A DNA stretch of 45,779 nucleotides, taken from Chlamydiota bacterium. GTDB taxonomy: Bacteria > Chlamydiota > Chlamydiia > Chlamydiales > SM23-39. Made by a program: the position numbers and the translations under genes. Positions 26,391 to 35,146 of the stretch are shown here, one piece after another (position 1 is the stretch's first letter; each line of letters begins with the position of its first letter). The stretch is taken from assembly GCA_013285585.1 (NCBI GenBank), contig JABDHH010000008.1:1-45779 (forward strand), read 5' to 3'. Below the pieces are notes generated by a model that saw nothing but the letters and a program-made list of their open reading frames with translations, had not been told where the DNA came from and searched no databases.

Positions 26391-27353
26391 ATGAGTTCAG
26401 AAGCGGGCGCGGATCGAAGGCTTCATAATCGAGCCCTCCTCGGTGTAGGATTGATGATTCTGGGATTGGCCCTCTACCCACTATCTGATGCTTTCATCAA
26501 GCATTTGATGGGCACCTACAGCGTCTGCCAGGCGACCCTTCTTCGCGCGCTAACGCGGCTGATTCCTCTTATGATCGCGGCCTTTTTCCAGGGAGGCATA
26601 CAAAAAGTCCTCTATACCCAGCATCCAACGCGTCACTTGACGAGGCTGGGCGTCAATCTAGTCTATACCTTTGCCTTTATGTTCGCTTTCTCTCTAGCCT
26701 CGTTGACGACGATTTACACCTTTAGCTATACCTCTCCCTTTTTCATGATCATCCTTGGCGCCTTGATGCTCAAGGAAAAGGTCACTCGGGAGCGCTGGAT
26801 TGCCGTAGGCATCGGGCTTGCCGGGGTCCTCGTTGCCATGCGCCCCGGATCCCAGGTTCTCGAATCGGCAGCTTTCCTGGTACTGTTCGCCACCTTCCTA
26901 GGAGCATTAAACAAAATTTTGATGAGAAGGCTCGCTTCCACGGATCACAGCCTTGCGATCGCTATATACCCAAACATAGTCATGATCGCAGCCATGTTGA
27001 TTCTTGCTCTTATTTCTTCGGCTGCGCCAGGCTTTTTATCTCCCCATTTTACACTCGTCTGGAAACCAATGCCGTGGACTCATTGGGGTCTGTTTGCGAT
27101 CGTCGGCGCTTTGACGGCTGGAGCTCAGTACGCCATCGCGCAATCTCTCCGATTCGCCCAAGCATCCATCCTGGCTCCGATCGACTATTCGACCTTTTTC
27201 TGGGTCGTTGCGCTCGACTTCACTTGGTGGAATAAGACTCCCGACGCCTTTACCCTGATCGGCGCTGCGATCATCGTGGGCAGCAATTTGTATATCCTTT
27301 ATCGAACCAGAAAAGAAGAAGCGGCCAGAAAAGCAGCCGCTTCTCATGCTTAA
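26391..27353 (+). CDS. EamA/DMT-family transporter, copy 1
   Basis: A 320-residue protein with ten predicted membrane segments arranged as two EamA repeats (about 15-145 and 155-295). The family exports or exchanges metabolites such as amino acids and S-adenosylmethionine; in obligate intracellular bacteria relatives import SAM, but the substrate here is not readable. The start ATG has GGAGG three bases upstream. It is followed after ten bases by an MFS transporter on the same strand, so both form an operon. A second EamA gene lies at 42604. Confidence 0.9.
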   Translation: MSSEAGADRRLHNRALLGVGLMILGLALYPLSDAFIKHLMGTYSVCQATLLRALTRLIPLMIAAFFQGGIQKVLYTQHPTRHLTRLGVNLVYTFAFMFAFSLASLTTIYTFSYTSPFFMIILGALMLKEKVTRERWIAVGIGLAGVLVAMRPGSQVLESAAFLVLFATFLGALNKILMRRLASTDHSLAIAIYPNIVMIAAMLILALISSAAPGFLSPHFTLVWKPMPWTHWGLFAIVGALTAGAQYAIAQSLRFAQASILAPIDYSTFFWVVALDFTWWNKTPDAFTLIGAAIIVGSNLYILYRTRKEEAARKAAASHA

Positions 27354-27363
27354 TAGGAGAAAT

Positions 27364-28626
27364 ATGATACGGACTTCGCATTATCGGTGGGTGATAGCAG
27401 GACTCATCTTTTTCATCACTCTAGTAAATTTTATCGATCGTTCGGCTATTTCTTTCGTCATCGGCCAACTCAAAGCAGAATTTCACTTTACCGATACTGA
27501 GTTCGGCCTGATCTTGTCTGCATTCGGTCTCGGCTATGTTTTATTGACCGCCTTTGGGGGATGGCTGGTCGATAAATGGGGCACGCGCATCATATGGCCT
27601 TTAGCGGCCATCAGCTGGTCTTTCTGCGTCGGTTTGCTTGGAATTGCGACCGGTTTTTGGGGGTTCGTAGGACTCCGATTTTTACTCGGCATTACTGAAG
27701 GCCCCCATTTTCCTGCAATGACCCGCTCCGTCAGCGATTGGCTGCCGCCTCAAGAACGGGCGAGGGCCTTATCTCTTGGCTTAGTCGCCATCCCGCTCTC
27801 TTCCGTAATCGGAGCTCCGATTACCGCATACCTCGTTGCCGATTTCGGCTGGAGGATCATGTTCATGGCGATCACTGTCGTCGGGATCATCTGGGCCATC
27901 GTCTGGTACATGTTCTTTAGAGACAAACCGCAGGATTGCAAATATGTAAGCGAATCCGAAAGAAAATGGATCGGCAACGACAAACAAATCCAGAAGGAGA
28001 AAACCTCTCCGATCGACTGGCGGTTCCTCTTGACCCATCCGGCCCTTATCGCCAATAACGCAGCCTATTTTGCATTCGGATACATGCTCTTTTTTGCCAC
28101 TTTATGGCTTCCCGGATACTTCCTTTCCCAACACGGGCTGAACCTGAAAAGCGTAGGCTGGTATTTGACCATCCCTTGGCTGATCGGAGCTCTTTTCCTA
28201 AAAGCCGGAGGGATCATTTCCGACTGGCTTTATAAAAAAACCGGAAGCAGCCGGATCGCCCGATCTCATGTCATTTGGAGCAGCCAGCTATTGGCCGCCG
28301 TCTGTTTTGTCGCCTTGGGGTTTACTTCTTCTCTCGGGGGGTCGCTGATCTTGCTCAGTTTAGGCCTCGGCTTCGGCCTTATGCCTCAGCCAGCATTCTT
28401 CAGCATTAACATCGATGTCGCAAAAGAACGCTCAGGGTCGTCTCAAGGCATTACCTCTAGCTGCCTCTCCTTGGCGGGGATCATCGCCCCCGTGCTGACT
28501 GGCTGGCTGATCGACCTGACGGGCAATTATCAGGCGGCGTTTCTTTTACTTGGCGGACTCACTGGAATGTCTGTCTTAACTGTCATTTTTTTCCATCATC
28601 CAGACCGGAAGTGGTCGACGGCGTGA
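27364..28626 (+). CDS. MFS transporter, anion:cation symporter-like
   Basis: A 420-residue, twelve-segment major facilitator. The first repeat has the Asn-Phe-Ile-Asp-Arg start of TM1, a Gly-Trp-Leu-Val-Asp-Lys-Trp-Gly-Thr-Arg loop 2-3 motif and Gly-Ile-Thr-Glu-Gly-Pro-His-Phe-Pro-Ala in TM4; these are hallmarks of the ACS family (hexuronate, tartrate, phthalate, sialate). It probably imports an organic anion with protons. The ATG at 27364 with GGAG four bases upstream was chosen over an in-frame start at 27346 inside the upstream gene. It is convergent with the 28647 gene across 20 bases without a visible terminator. Confidence 0.9.
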   Translation: MIRTSHYRWVIAGLIFFITLVNFIDRSAISFVIGQLKAEFHFTDTEFGLILSAFGLGYVLLTAFGGWLVDKWGTRIIWPLAAISWSFCVGLLGIATGFWGFVGLRFLLGITEGPHFPAMTRSVSDWLPPQERARALSLGLVAIPLSSVIGAPITAYLVADFGWRIMFMAITVVGIIWAIVWYMFFRDKPQDCKYVSESERKWIGNDKQIQKEKTSPIDWRFLLTHPALIANNAAYFAFGYMLFFATLWLPGYFLSQHGLNLKSVGWYLTIPWLIGALFLKAGGIISDWLYKKTGSSRIARSHVIWSSQLLAAVCFVALGFTSSLGGSLILLSLGLGFGLMPQPAFFSINIDVAKERSGSSQGITSSCLSLAGIIAPVLTGWLIDLTGNYQAAFLLLGGLTGMSVLTVIFFHHPDRKWSTA

Positions 28627-28646
28627 TATGTTGTGCAAGTCTGTAT

Positions 28647-29543
28647 CTACAGAGGAATGTCAGGAAGGACCTCGTCCTCCCGTTTCAACCCGCATGTTTC
28701 AAACTTTACAAAGTCATGCAGGACTCCAAAGATAACCGCCACCTGCTTGCCTTGATTTTCGAAACGATTTAAAAAATCTTGCACTTTTTTGATGGCCTCA
28801 TCTTCTCTCGCAGCGAAGAAGTGCGGGGATCCTTCTGGACCGATCAGATTCTGATCATCTTGTGCCATACCTCGATCACTAGCACTCATTGTTTGCCAGT
28901 ATGTTTTTAGGTCCGTTACGGCATGAATTCGATCGAGTTTTCCCATCAAAACCAATACTAAAGCAGCGCCTTCCTGAGCGAGAAATTGTTTTTGTTTTAA
29001 ATTCCACTGATCTTTTTGAGGCAATCCATCTGGAAAAAGTGCCTTGCATGTTTCACGCTTTGATAAAAGATGAGGCCGTAATTTTGTATTGACCATGTGC
29101 TTATCGGGGTACTTATTGGACGTATAAGAAGAATCGAAGATTTCTTGCGTTATGTCATGCCATTCCCCTTCGGAAAATACTTCATGATCTGGGTGAGACA
29201 TCAAGTATTGAAGGATCTTATATTGAGATTTCCAAATCATATTGATTAATTCGTATTTAAAAGCTTCATCTTTTATATTATCGATTACTCCTGGGAAGCG
29301 CGAAGGCCAATGCAATTGAGGAAGATGTACTCCCTTACAGGAACGAAATGCATTCTCGATATTTACATCTCTGGCACTGCGCCACTTGGCCATAGCCGAA
29401 GTTTCGATAAAGTGCTTTGGCAAATTGATTATACCTTCGAAAATCTCTCTTGCCAGTTTTCCAACCGGATCGACTACACTAGGTAAAGCTTCTGGAATAA
29501 ATGCCGTAGGGATAGAACACTGATCGCTTGATACTATTGTCAT
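28647..29543 (-). CDS. Hypothetical soluble protein
   Basis: No family recognised. The 298 residues are mostly helical and hydrophilic, with no signal peptide or membrane segment. A C-terminal Gln-Val-Ala-Val-Ile-Phe-Gly-Val-Leu-His-Asp-Phe strand-loop recalls the ending of TraB/ChaN-like folds, a weak likeness only. The ATG at 29543 (MTIVSS) has GGAGG five bases upstream and is preferred over 29555. Composition is AT-richer than the transporters beside it, and it sits between them and an AT-rich gap carrying a hairpin element, so it may be an acquired or effector gene (inference). A TATAAT-like box lies upstream at 29572-29577. Confidence 0.75.
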   Translation of the reverse strand: MTIVSSDQCSIPTAFIPEALPSVVDPVGKLAREIFEGIINLPKHFIETSAMAKWRSARDVNIENAFRSCKGVHLPQLHWPSRFPGVIDNIKDEAFKYELINMIWKSQYKILQYLMSHPDHEVFSEGEWHDITQEIFDSSYTSNKYPDKHMVNTKLRPHLLSKRETCKALFPDGLPQKDQWNLKQKQFLAQEGAALVLVLMGKLDRIHAVTDLKTYWQTMSASDRGMAQDDQNLIGPEGSPHFFAAREDEAIKKVQDFLNRFENQGKQVAVIFGVLHDFVKFETCGLKREDEVLPDIPL

Positions 29544-29776
29544 AACAACCTCCATTTTGTTTTTTTCTTACATTATAATTAAATATAAAATTAAAAAAAA
29601 CAAAAATAATTATTAAATAAATATATTGCCACAGCATTTCATCGCAAGCAGATTGATTGATAGTAATACCATTAGGATCTCGCAAACCATTGTGAATCAG
29701 TCTTCTACTAAAGTTTCCTGGGAGTGATTTTCGACGCGTGTTTCGATTAGAAATCGGCCGTCTTCAATCGATCCTA
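29544..29776. other. AT-rich upstream region of the 28647-29543 gene
   Basis: There is no coding potential. On the minus strand a TATAAT lies at 29572-29577, about 30 bases before the ATG at 29543, with no recognisable -35. The rest is very AT-rich up to hairpin element F. Confidence 0.45.
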
Positions 29777-29938
29777 ATACCAAATATCAGAAATAACGTT
29801 AAGTTTGGCAAGGAAGCTGCACAAATTTTTTGTCTGGAACGAGTGACCATTGCCAGTATGGCAAGGCACGAGTGAAGACGAAAAATTTGTTGCAGAGCTG
29901 ACGTAGCCAAACTTAACGTTATTTCTGATATTTGGTAT
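29777..29938. repeat. Hairpin element F, 162 bp (near-identical to C)
   Basis: The terminal repeats are 34 bp and perfect (29777-29810 and 29905-29938). Compared with element C, 157 of 162 positions are the same. Two changes in the left arm (GG to AA, in GTTGGGTTTGG versus GTTAAGTTTGG) are matched by CC to TT in the right arm, and the fifth change is in the central loop (GCA versus GTA). The stem is therefore intact in both copies. Confidence 0.92.
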
Positions 29939-30130
29939 AAGTCGCGCGGCAATAAATTGAATAAACTTGATTCCAGGCCAATAGCCATGAATTTTTATCA
30001 TCATAATTAAAATTATAAAACAAAATTAACATCAACTAAATTAAAGAAAAGTTTTTAAATGTAAACACTTTTGCACTTCATAATAACCACCTACGTCCAC
30101 TGGTTTTGAACACAAGCCCTCACAGGATGA
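29939..30130. other. AT-rich intergenic stretch before guaC
   Basis: Nothing coding or structured was found here beyond AT-richness. Together with 29544-29776 and element F it makes one of the longest gene-free stretches in the window. Confidence 0.5.
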
Positions 30131-30160
30131 TTGTATTCTTAAAATTCCCCATTCTATAGA
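30131..30160 (+). promoter_or_regulatory. Possible guaC promoter
   Basis: TTGTAT (30131-30136) and TATAGA (30155-30160) are separated by 18 bases, just before the AGGAG at 30169-30173. Both boxes are imperfect. Confidence 0.35.
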
Positions 30161-30178
30161 ATGCCCTTAGGAGTCAAT

Positions 30179-31189
30179 ATGCGCCATGCCCTGACCTATG
30201 ATGATGTTGCTTTAGTTCCTCAATTCAACAATATTCCCTCGAGAACTGAACCCAGCTTGGAAAGTTGGCTAACGAAAAAACTGAAGATCGGCATCCCGAT
30301 TTTGGCCGCTAACATGGACACTGTCATCAGTTCGGAACTGGCGGACATCCTGATCGCGGAAGGCTCCATTCCCATTTTGCATAGGTTCCTTCCCTTGGAA
30401 GAACAGGGAAAATGGGTAAAAAAATATAAAGATAAAACATTCATTTCCTGCGGCATCCAAAAAATCGATGAAACTCGCAAGCTCCTGGATCTTGGAGCTC
30501 TCGGCGCCTGCATCGACGTGGCCCATGGACACTCTGATCGGATGTTCCAGCATATCGAAGAACTGAAAAAGAGCCACCCAGATAAGGAAATTATTGCAGG
30601 CAACGTTTGCACGGCAATGGCCTACCACGACCTGGTCAACGCCGGAGCGGACGCCGTAAAAGTGGGAGTCGGCCCAGGGGCCGCTTGCACCACTCGAATG
30701 GTAACCGGATTTGGGATCCCTCAATTTACCGCTGTGCATGATTGCGCTCAGATTGCTGAAAAATTGAGAGTTCCTCTCATTGCAGACGGCGGGATCCGAA
30801 CCAGCCGCGATGTCGTCCTCGCTTTGGCCGCCGGAGCCAGCACTGTTATGATTGGTAAACTCCTAGCCCTAACCCAGGAATCGGCCGCCCCCAAACGGAA
30901 AGGAACTCAGGGACCGTTAGGCCTAGACGCAAAGTTCAGGGGACAGGCCTCCGCTGATTTTCAAAATGAATTTTACGGGGGTCTCAAAGCCAAGACTGTC
31001 GCGGAAGGGATCGATTTTTGGAGTCCCGTCACAGGAACCGCGGAAGAGCTGATCAATACTCTTCTTGGGGGGATCCGCAGCGGCATGACCTATGGAGGAG
31101 CCCGTAATCTCAAGGAGTTGCAGCGAAAAGCCGAGTTCGTCCAAGTGAGCGCTTCCTATATCCATGAGAGCCGCCCTCGACCTGAATAG
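30179..31189 (+). CDS. guaC: GMP reductase (IMPDH/GMPR family)
   Basis: A 336-residue TIM-barrel enzyme that reduces GMP to IMP with NADPH, recycling guanine to adenine nucleotides. The catalytic Cys170 lies in [13 protein letters not shown]. The flap motif is KFRGQAS. It has no CBS pair, so it is the short GMPR form rather than the ~490-residue IMP dehydrogenase, although a minimal IMPDH cannot be excluded from the active-site loop alone. The ATG at 30179 has AGGAG five bases upstream; the ATG at 30161 lacks a site. Such salvage genes are mostly lost from Chlamydia. It is followed by an HD phosphohydrolase and a carrier, which suggests a purine theme. Confidence 0.88.
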   Translation: MRHALTYDDVALVPQFNNIPSRTEPSLESWLTKKLKIGIPILAANMDTVISSELADILIAEGSIPILHRFLPLEEQGKWVKKYKDKTFISCGIQKIDETRKLLDLGALGACIDVAHGHSDRMFQHIEELKKSHPDKEIIAGNVCTAMAYHDLVNAGADAVKVGVGPGAACTTRMVTGFGIPQFTAVHDCAQIAEKLRVPLIADGGIRTSRDVVLALAAGASTVMIGKLLALTQESAAPKRKGTQGPLGLDAKFRGQASADFQNEFYGGLKAKTVAEGIDFWSPVTGTAEELINTLLGGIRSGMTYGGARNLKELQRKAEFVQVSASYIHESRPRPE

Positions 31190-31289
31190 GCAATCCGTTC
31201 CGCTTTTATACCGCGCTCGCTCATCTTGAGTTTTATGAGGTTAGGAGCGCTTGCTTTCAGAACGGCTTAAGAGCATAATGTGAGATGCG

Positions 31290-32603
31290 ATGGTTAAGGA
31301 TTTCCTTCAAGCTGAAAAGAAGATTTACGATTCGGTCCACGGATTCATCCCGTTCGATGAATTCGAAAAAGACCTGATCGATTCGCTGCCCTTCCAACGT
31401 CTCCATTACATCCACCAGCTAGGGATCGCCTATCTGGTCTATCCCGGCGCAACCCATACCCGCTTCGAGCATTCTTTGGGCGTCATGTACCTTGTCTCCC
31501 TAATGTTCGATAAAATCTGCAAATCGGTCCGGGCGGATGTCTTTCATTTCGTCCCAAGGAAAGGCTCGACCGAATACCTATATTGGCGCCGGGTCATCCG
31601 AATAGCTGCTCTTTGCCACGACCTTGGCCATCTTCCGTTCTCCCATGTGGCCGAAAAGGATTTTCTGGGACAACTGGGCCATGAAACCTGGACTCTCAAG
31701 ATCATTGATAGCCCCTATTTGAAGCCCATCTGGGAAAAACTCCGCAATGTCCCCACCTATTTGGAAGATCTCATCGAGCGGGATATCGTGGAAGATATTA
31801 AGAAGATCTCGGTAGGGGAGGAGATATGGAAAGGCGTTACCGGCCAATCCTTCACCCCTTGGGAACGGATTGTCTCTGAACTGATTACCGGCGACTTTTT
31901 CGGCGCCGACCGGATCGACTACCTCATCCGCGATGCCAGAAGCACTGGCGTCGTCTATGGACTCTTCGATTACCACCAACTGATCGAGATGCTTCGGGTT
32001 CTTCCTTCTGCAGATCACGGAGCTGATGAGTTGCAGCTCGGCATCGATGAAAACGGTCTCGAATCGTGCGAGGCTCTTCTTTTAGCTCGCCATTTTATGC
32101 ACCGGAGGATCTACCAATATTCTTCGGTAAAAGCCTATAATTTCCATTTAAGGCGCTTTATGCACGCCCACTACTCTTCAAAACTGTTGGAGAGCATCGA
32201 TGACTTTCTCTCTCTGAGCGATACGGATGTCATTTCCTCGCTGAACAAGGCTGCGAAAAACCCCGCCTTACCCGGACACGAGGATGCCCGCTGCGTGATT
32301 TACCGACAGCAGAGGTTCCGTGCGATCGCTTTACCTGAAGCGATGGCCGAAAAAGACCTCAAGGAATTCAAAACGCGCGAGAAAATGCCCGACGGCGATA
32401 TCGATTGGGAGTTCCATAAAATCCAGCCGCCTCCAGACCGCCTCTCGTTTCCCGTAGCTAGGCGTCATGTCATCATCCGAAAAGCCCGCGAGTGTTCCGA
32501 TCTGCTGTTGAAAGTCCCATCCAAAAAATCGAATTGGGTCTTTATCTCGCCCGAACGAGATCTCAGCCTCATCGAGTTTCTTGAAAATTGGACCTCGGTA
32601 TGA
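31290..32603 (+). CDS. HD-domain phosphohydrolase, SAMHD1/dGTPase-like
   Basis: A 437-residue protein. The HD metal residues are in order: His61 (TRFEHSLG), His110-Asp111 (LCHDLGHLPFSH) and the later Gly-Ala-Asp-Arg-Ile-Asp-Tyr-Leu motif that carries the last Asp. This is the arrangement of the SAMHD1/YwfO-like group, which removes triphosphate from dNTPs or related nucleotides. The opening Asp-Ser-Val-His-Gly-x-Ile is also typical of that group. Cytosolic. The stop overlaps the carrier start by four bases (ATGA), so the two proteins are probably made in fixed ratio. Confidence 0.9.
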   Translation: MVKDFLQAEKKIYDSVHGFIPFDEFEKDLIDSLPFQRLHYIHQLGIAYLVYPGATHTRFEHSLGVMYLVSLMFDKICKSVRADVFHFVPRKGSTEYLYWRRVIRIAALCHDLGHLPFSHVAEKDFLGQLGHETWTLKIIDSPYLKPIWEKLRNVPTYLEDLIERDIVEDIKKISVGEEIWKGVTGQSFTPWERIVSELITGDFFGADRIDYLIRDARSTGVVYGLFDYHQLIEMLRVLPSADHGADELQLGIDENGLESCEALLLARHFMHRRIYQYSSVKAYNFHLRRFMHAHYSSKLLESIDDFLSLSDTDVISSLNKAAKNPALPGHEDARCVIYRQQRFRAIALPEAMAEKDLKEFKTREKMPDGDIDWEFHKIQPPPDRLSFPVARRHVIIRKARECSDLLLKVPSKKSNWVFISPERDLSLIEFLENWTSV

Positions 32604-33856
32604 AGCCCGCTCTTACAGAATTAAAATCATTTAGCCGGATTGAAAAACTGTTTGTCTTTTTCGCGATGATCGCCGGATTTTCGATCTCCGCCGAATATGC
32701 AGCCACCCGTCCTTCCAGCAGCGCTATCTTCCTTTCCACCTATACTTCTCAAGCGATTCCTTGGGTATGGCTCCTTTCAGTCCCGTTCAATCTGTTCATC
32801 GTCTATCTCTACAACCGCTTTCTCCCCAAGATCGGCCCGCTGAAAATGATCGGTATAGTCGGAGCCACCGTCATGGGCATCCATATTTTCTGCGCCTCTT
32901 TTCTCTATTTGATCCCCAAATTCATCCTCATCCAGTTCATGGTGAAAGATGTTTACATCGTCCTGATGTTCAAACAGCTTTGGTCGATGATCCATAGCAC
33001 AATCTCGGCGTCCCGCGCCAAATACCTGTACGGGTGCATCTTCGGAGTAGGCACACTCGGAGCCATCTCGGGCAGTATCATCCCTAGTTTTTTTGCGGTC
33101 GACATCGGTTCGGAACAGCTCTTTTTTTGCACTATTCCTCTTTATCTCATCCTTTTCTTCAGCTACGCCCAGGCATTCAAGCGGAGTCCCCTGCAGAACG
33201 GTTCATTCAGCCAAAACCTCACTCTAGACCCACGTCCCAACGAAGGATTTTCCATGATCCGACGTTCCCCGTTCCTGATCGCCGTCCTCCTCCTTGTCGT
33301 CTTCATGCAAGTCTCAGTCGGCCTCATGGACTATCAGTTCAACGCCCACCTCGAGTTCAATATTTTTGAAAAGGATCTCAGGACCGAATATGTGGGCCGG
33401 ATGATCGGCTTGACCAATGTTCTCAGCCTAATCCTCCAGTTCCTCGGCGGTTTTTTGATGGTCCACGTCTTCGGAGTGCGGGGGAGCCATCTGTTCGTCC
33501 CGCTGATGCTCCTTGGAAACGCCGTCTCGGCTCTCTTCATCCCGACATTCGCGATGATCTCATTCTCTTATGTCTTCATCAAATCGGTTGATTTTTCCCT
33601 TTTCGGGGTGATTCGGGAAATGCTCTACATCCCGATGAAAATGGATGAGAAATTCCGAGCCAAGGCGATCATCGACGTCTTCGCCTACCGCTCTTCCAAG
33701 GCTCTCGTCTCCATCTGCATCTTAGGGCTTCAATTCTTCCTCGGTTCGGAAGTCCTTGGAGTGACGAGCGCCGTTTCGGTTGCCGTCTTTCTTGGTTGGA
33801 TCGCCGTTGTCGTCTTCATGCTCCAACGCGTCGCGCCTGCAATTCAAATGAAATAG
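32600..33856 (+). CDS. Twelve-segment carrier, nucleotide-translocase (NTT/MFS)-like
   Basis: A 418-residue protein with about twelve membrane segments. The middle loop Ala-Lys-Tyr-Leu-Tyr-Gly-x-Ile-Phe-Gly-Val-Gly recalls the Lys-Arg-Phe-Tyr-x-Leu-Phe-Gly-x-Gly loop of chlamydial and rickettsial ATP/ADP translocases. The likeness is partial, the length is shorter than true NTTs (~500) and other MFS families remain possible. Coupling to the HD hydrolase by an ATGA overlap and its place after guaC fit a nucleotide or nucleoside substrate (inference). The ATG at 32600 was chosen over the in-frame start at 32588. It converges on tpx with five bases between stops. Confidence 0.78.
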   Translation: MKPALTELKSFSRIEKLFVFFAMIAGFSISAEYAATRPSSSAIFLSTYTSQAIPWVWLLSVPFNLFIVYLYNRFLPKIGPLKMIGIVGATVMGIHIFCASFLYLIPKFILIQFMVKDVYIVLMFKQLWSMIHSTISASRAKYLYGCIFGVGTLGAISGSIIPSFFAVDIGSEQLFFCTIPLYLILFFSYAQAFKRSPLQNGSFSQNLTLDPRPNEGFSMIRRSPFLIAVLLLVVFMQVSVGLMDYQFNAHLEFNIFEKDLRTEYVGRMIGLTNVLSLILQFLGGFLMVHVFGVRGSHLFVPLMLLGNAVSALFIPTFAMISFSYVFIKSVDFSLFGVIREMLYIPMKMDEKFRAKAIIDVFAYRSSKALVSICILGLQFFLGSEVLGVTSAVSVAVFLGWIAVVVFMLQRVAPAIQMK

Positions 33857-33861
33857 CGTTG

Positions 33862-34377
33862 CTATTTTCCTTGGTTTCCTTGCAGTACTTCAAGAGCTTT
33901 GTGATAGTTGGGTTCTTGGGTGATTTCAGAAACCAGTTCTGTGTAGAGGACATGATCTTTCTCATCGAGAACGATCACTGAGCGAGCCAGGATGCCGGCA
34001 AGAGGGCCGTCTTCGATGAGAATTCCATAAGCTTTTCCGAAATCTTTGCTCCTCATCATGGAAAGGGTCAGAACGTTGTGGACATTCTCCGCTTCACAGA
34101 AACGCTTTTGGGCAAAAGGGAGGTCGGCTGAAACCGTGACGATCAACATGTTTTGATGTTTTTTGCCAAACTCGTTGAAATGCTTGGTCATCAAACTGCA
34201 GACCCCGGTGTCCAAGCTTGGGACTGTCGCGATGAGCTTCCGTTTGCCTTGAAATTCATGCAGGCTGCGGTCATGCAAATCTTTATCGACGAGCTTGAAA
34301 TCAGGCGCTTTGATGTGAAGAGCCGGAAGATTGCCGCTGAGACGGACCGGTTTGCCTTTGAATGTGATCTGAGACAT
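33862..34377 (-). CDS. tpx: Thiol peroxidase (Tpx), atypical 2-Cys peroxiredoxin
   Basis: A 171-residue antioxidant enzyme that reduces alkyl hydroperoxides using thioredoxin. The peroxidatic Cys60 lies in SLDTGVC with Thr57, and the resolving Cys94 in ADLPFAQKRFC, so the full Tpx mechanism is conserved. The ATG at 34377 has AAGGAG five bases upstream; the longer frame to 34455 runs into the upstream methyltransferase gene and is rejected. It is the last gene of the polyketide-synthase operon, 28 bases after the methyltransferase stop. Tpx prefers lipid-like peroxides, which fits a membrane-lipid or quinone pathway. Confidence 0.95.
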   Translation of the reverse strand: MSQITFKGKPVRLSGNLPALHIKAPDFKLVDKDLHDRSLHEFQGKRKLIATVPSLDTGVCSLMTKHFNEFGKKHQNMLIVTVSADLPFAQKRFCEAENVHNVLTLSMMRSKDFGKAYGILIEDGPLAGILARSVIVLDEKDHVLYTELVSEITQEPNYHKALEVLQGNQGK

Positions 34378-34405
34378 ATAAACTCCTTTAAAAACGAACC
34401 GATCA

Positions 34406-35146
34406 TTAAACGACAAGACACCCTTTTTGAGCAATCCCGCAATAGCCGGTTGCAAGGCTATTGGAAAACTGGAATGAAAAAGAGTCGGAGACTTTATGGG
34501 TCAAGAGCATTTGCAAGAAAGGCAGTGAAAAAAATTTCGGCCTGAATCCACGAAGCATCCCGATATGGAGATCGTGGAGGTAGCAATAACGTTTCAATTC
34601 GGCGGGTTTGATGAAGAGCGAATAGACGTGCATATTCGGAGGAGTATTGCGCACGCACCACTCGACGCCCTTGATCACGATGAGATAGCTCAAAAGATTG
34701 CGGTTGAATGTATGGAAGAAAAAAAAGCCTCCTGGTTTCAGGACGCGCGCGGCTTCGGCGATCAGCCGTCGCGGCTCTTCGACATGCTCAAGGACATCCA
34801 TGGCACACACGGTTTCGAAATTCGCGTCGGAAAAGGGGAGGGCATAGGCGTTTGCTCGACGGTAATCGACAGTGCCGGCCTCGTCGTTTTGCCGAGCGAT
34901 CGCAAGGCTGCTTTCAGATAGGTCGATCCCTGCGACTTGATGTCCCTCCTTGGCCAGGGCATTGGTCAAGATTCCAGCTCCGCATCCGATGTCGAGAACC
35001 GAGACCGGATGAGGAAATTTTTTGGCGATTTCCGCAGCGATCCAAGGAGTCCGAAGCTTGTTTTCTGCCCTGAGCAGCGCAACCGGATGGTCGGAACCCA
35101 TCATCCAACGGCTGCCGAGCGTGTCGTAAAATTCATTGTTTATCAC
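34406..35146 (-). CDS. UbiG-like SAM-dependent O-methyltransferase
   Basis: A 246-residue class I methyltransferase. The beginning Asn-Glu-Phe-Tyr-Asp-x-Leu-Gly-x-Arg-Trp and the Arg-x-x-Trp-Ile helix are as in UbiG, which methylates hydroxyl groups in ubiquinone synthesis. SAM motif I is VLDIGCGAG at 50-58, followed by Gly-Ile-Asp-Leu-Ser and a Leu-Glu-His-Val-Glu post-I motif. The start is GTG at 35146 with AAGGA six bases upstream, overlapping the upstream membrane gene by 14 bases. It belongs to the polyketide-synthase operon. It may methylate that product rather than ubiquinone, because no other ubi gene is near. Confidence 0.9.
   Translation of the reverse strand: MINNEFYDTLGSRWMMGSDHPVALLRAENKLRTPWIAAEIAKKFPHPVSVLDIGCGAGILTNALAKEGHQVAGIDLSESSLAIARQNDEAGTVDYRRANAYALPFSDANFETVCAMDVLEHVEEPRRLIAEAARVLKPGGFFFFHTFNRNLLSYLIVIKGVEWCVRNTPPNMHVYSLFIKPAELKRYCYLHDLHIGMLRGFRPKFFSLPFLQMLLTHKVSDSFSFQFSNSLATGYCGIAQKGCLVV

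Noticed and set aside
31195-31264. Weak inverted repeat (CCGTTC...GAACGG, CGCTC...GAGCG) between guaC and the HD gene
   Set aside because: The stems are short and the pairing discontinuous. It is too weak to call a terminator or a member of the hairpin-element family.
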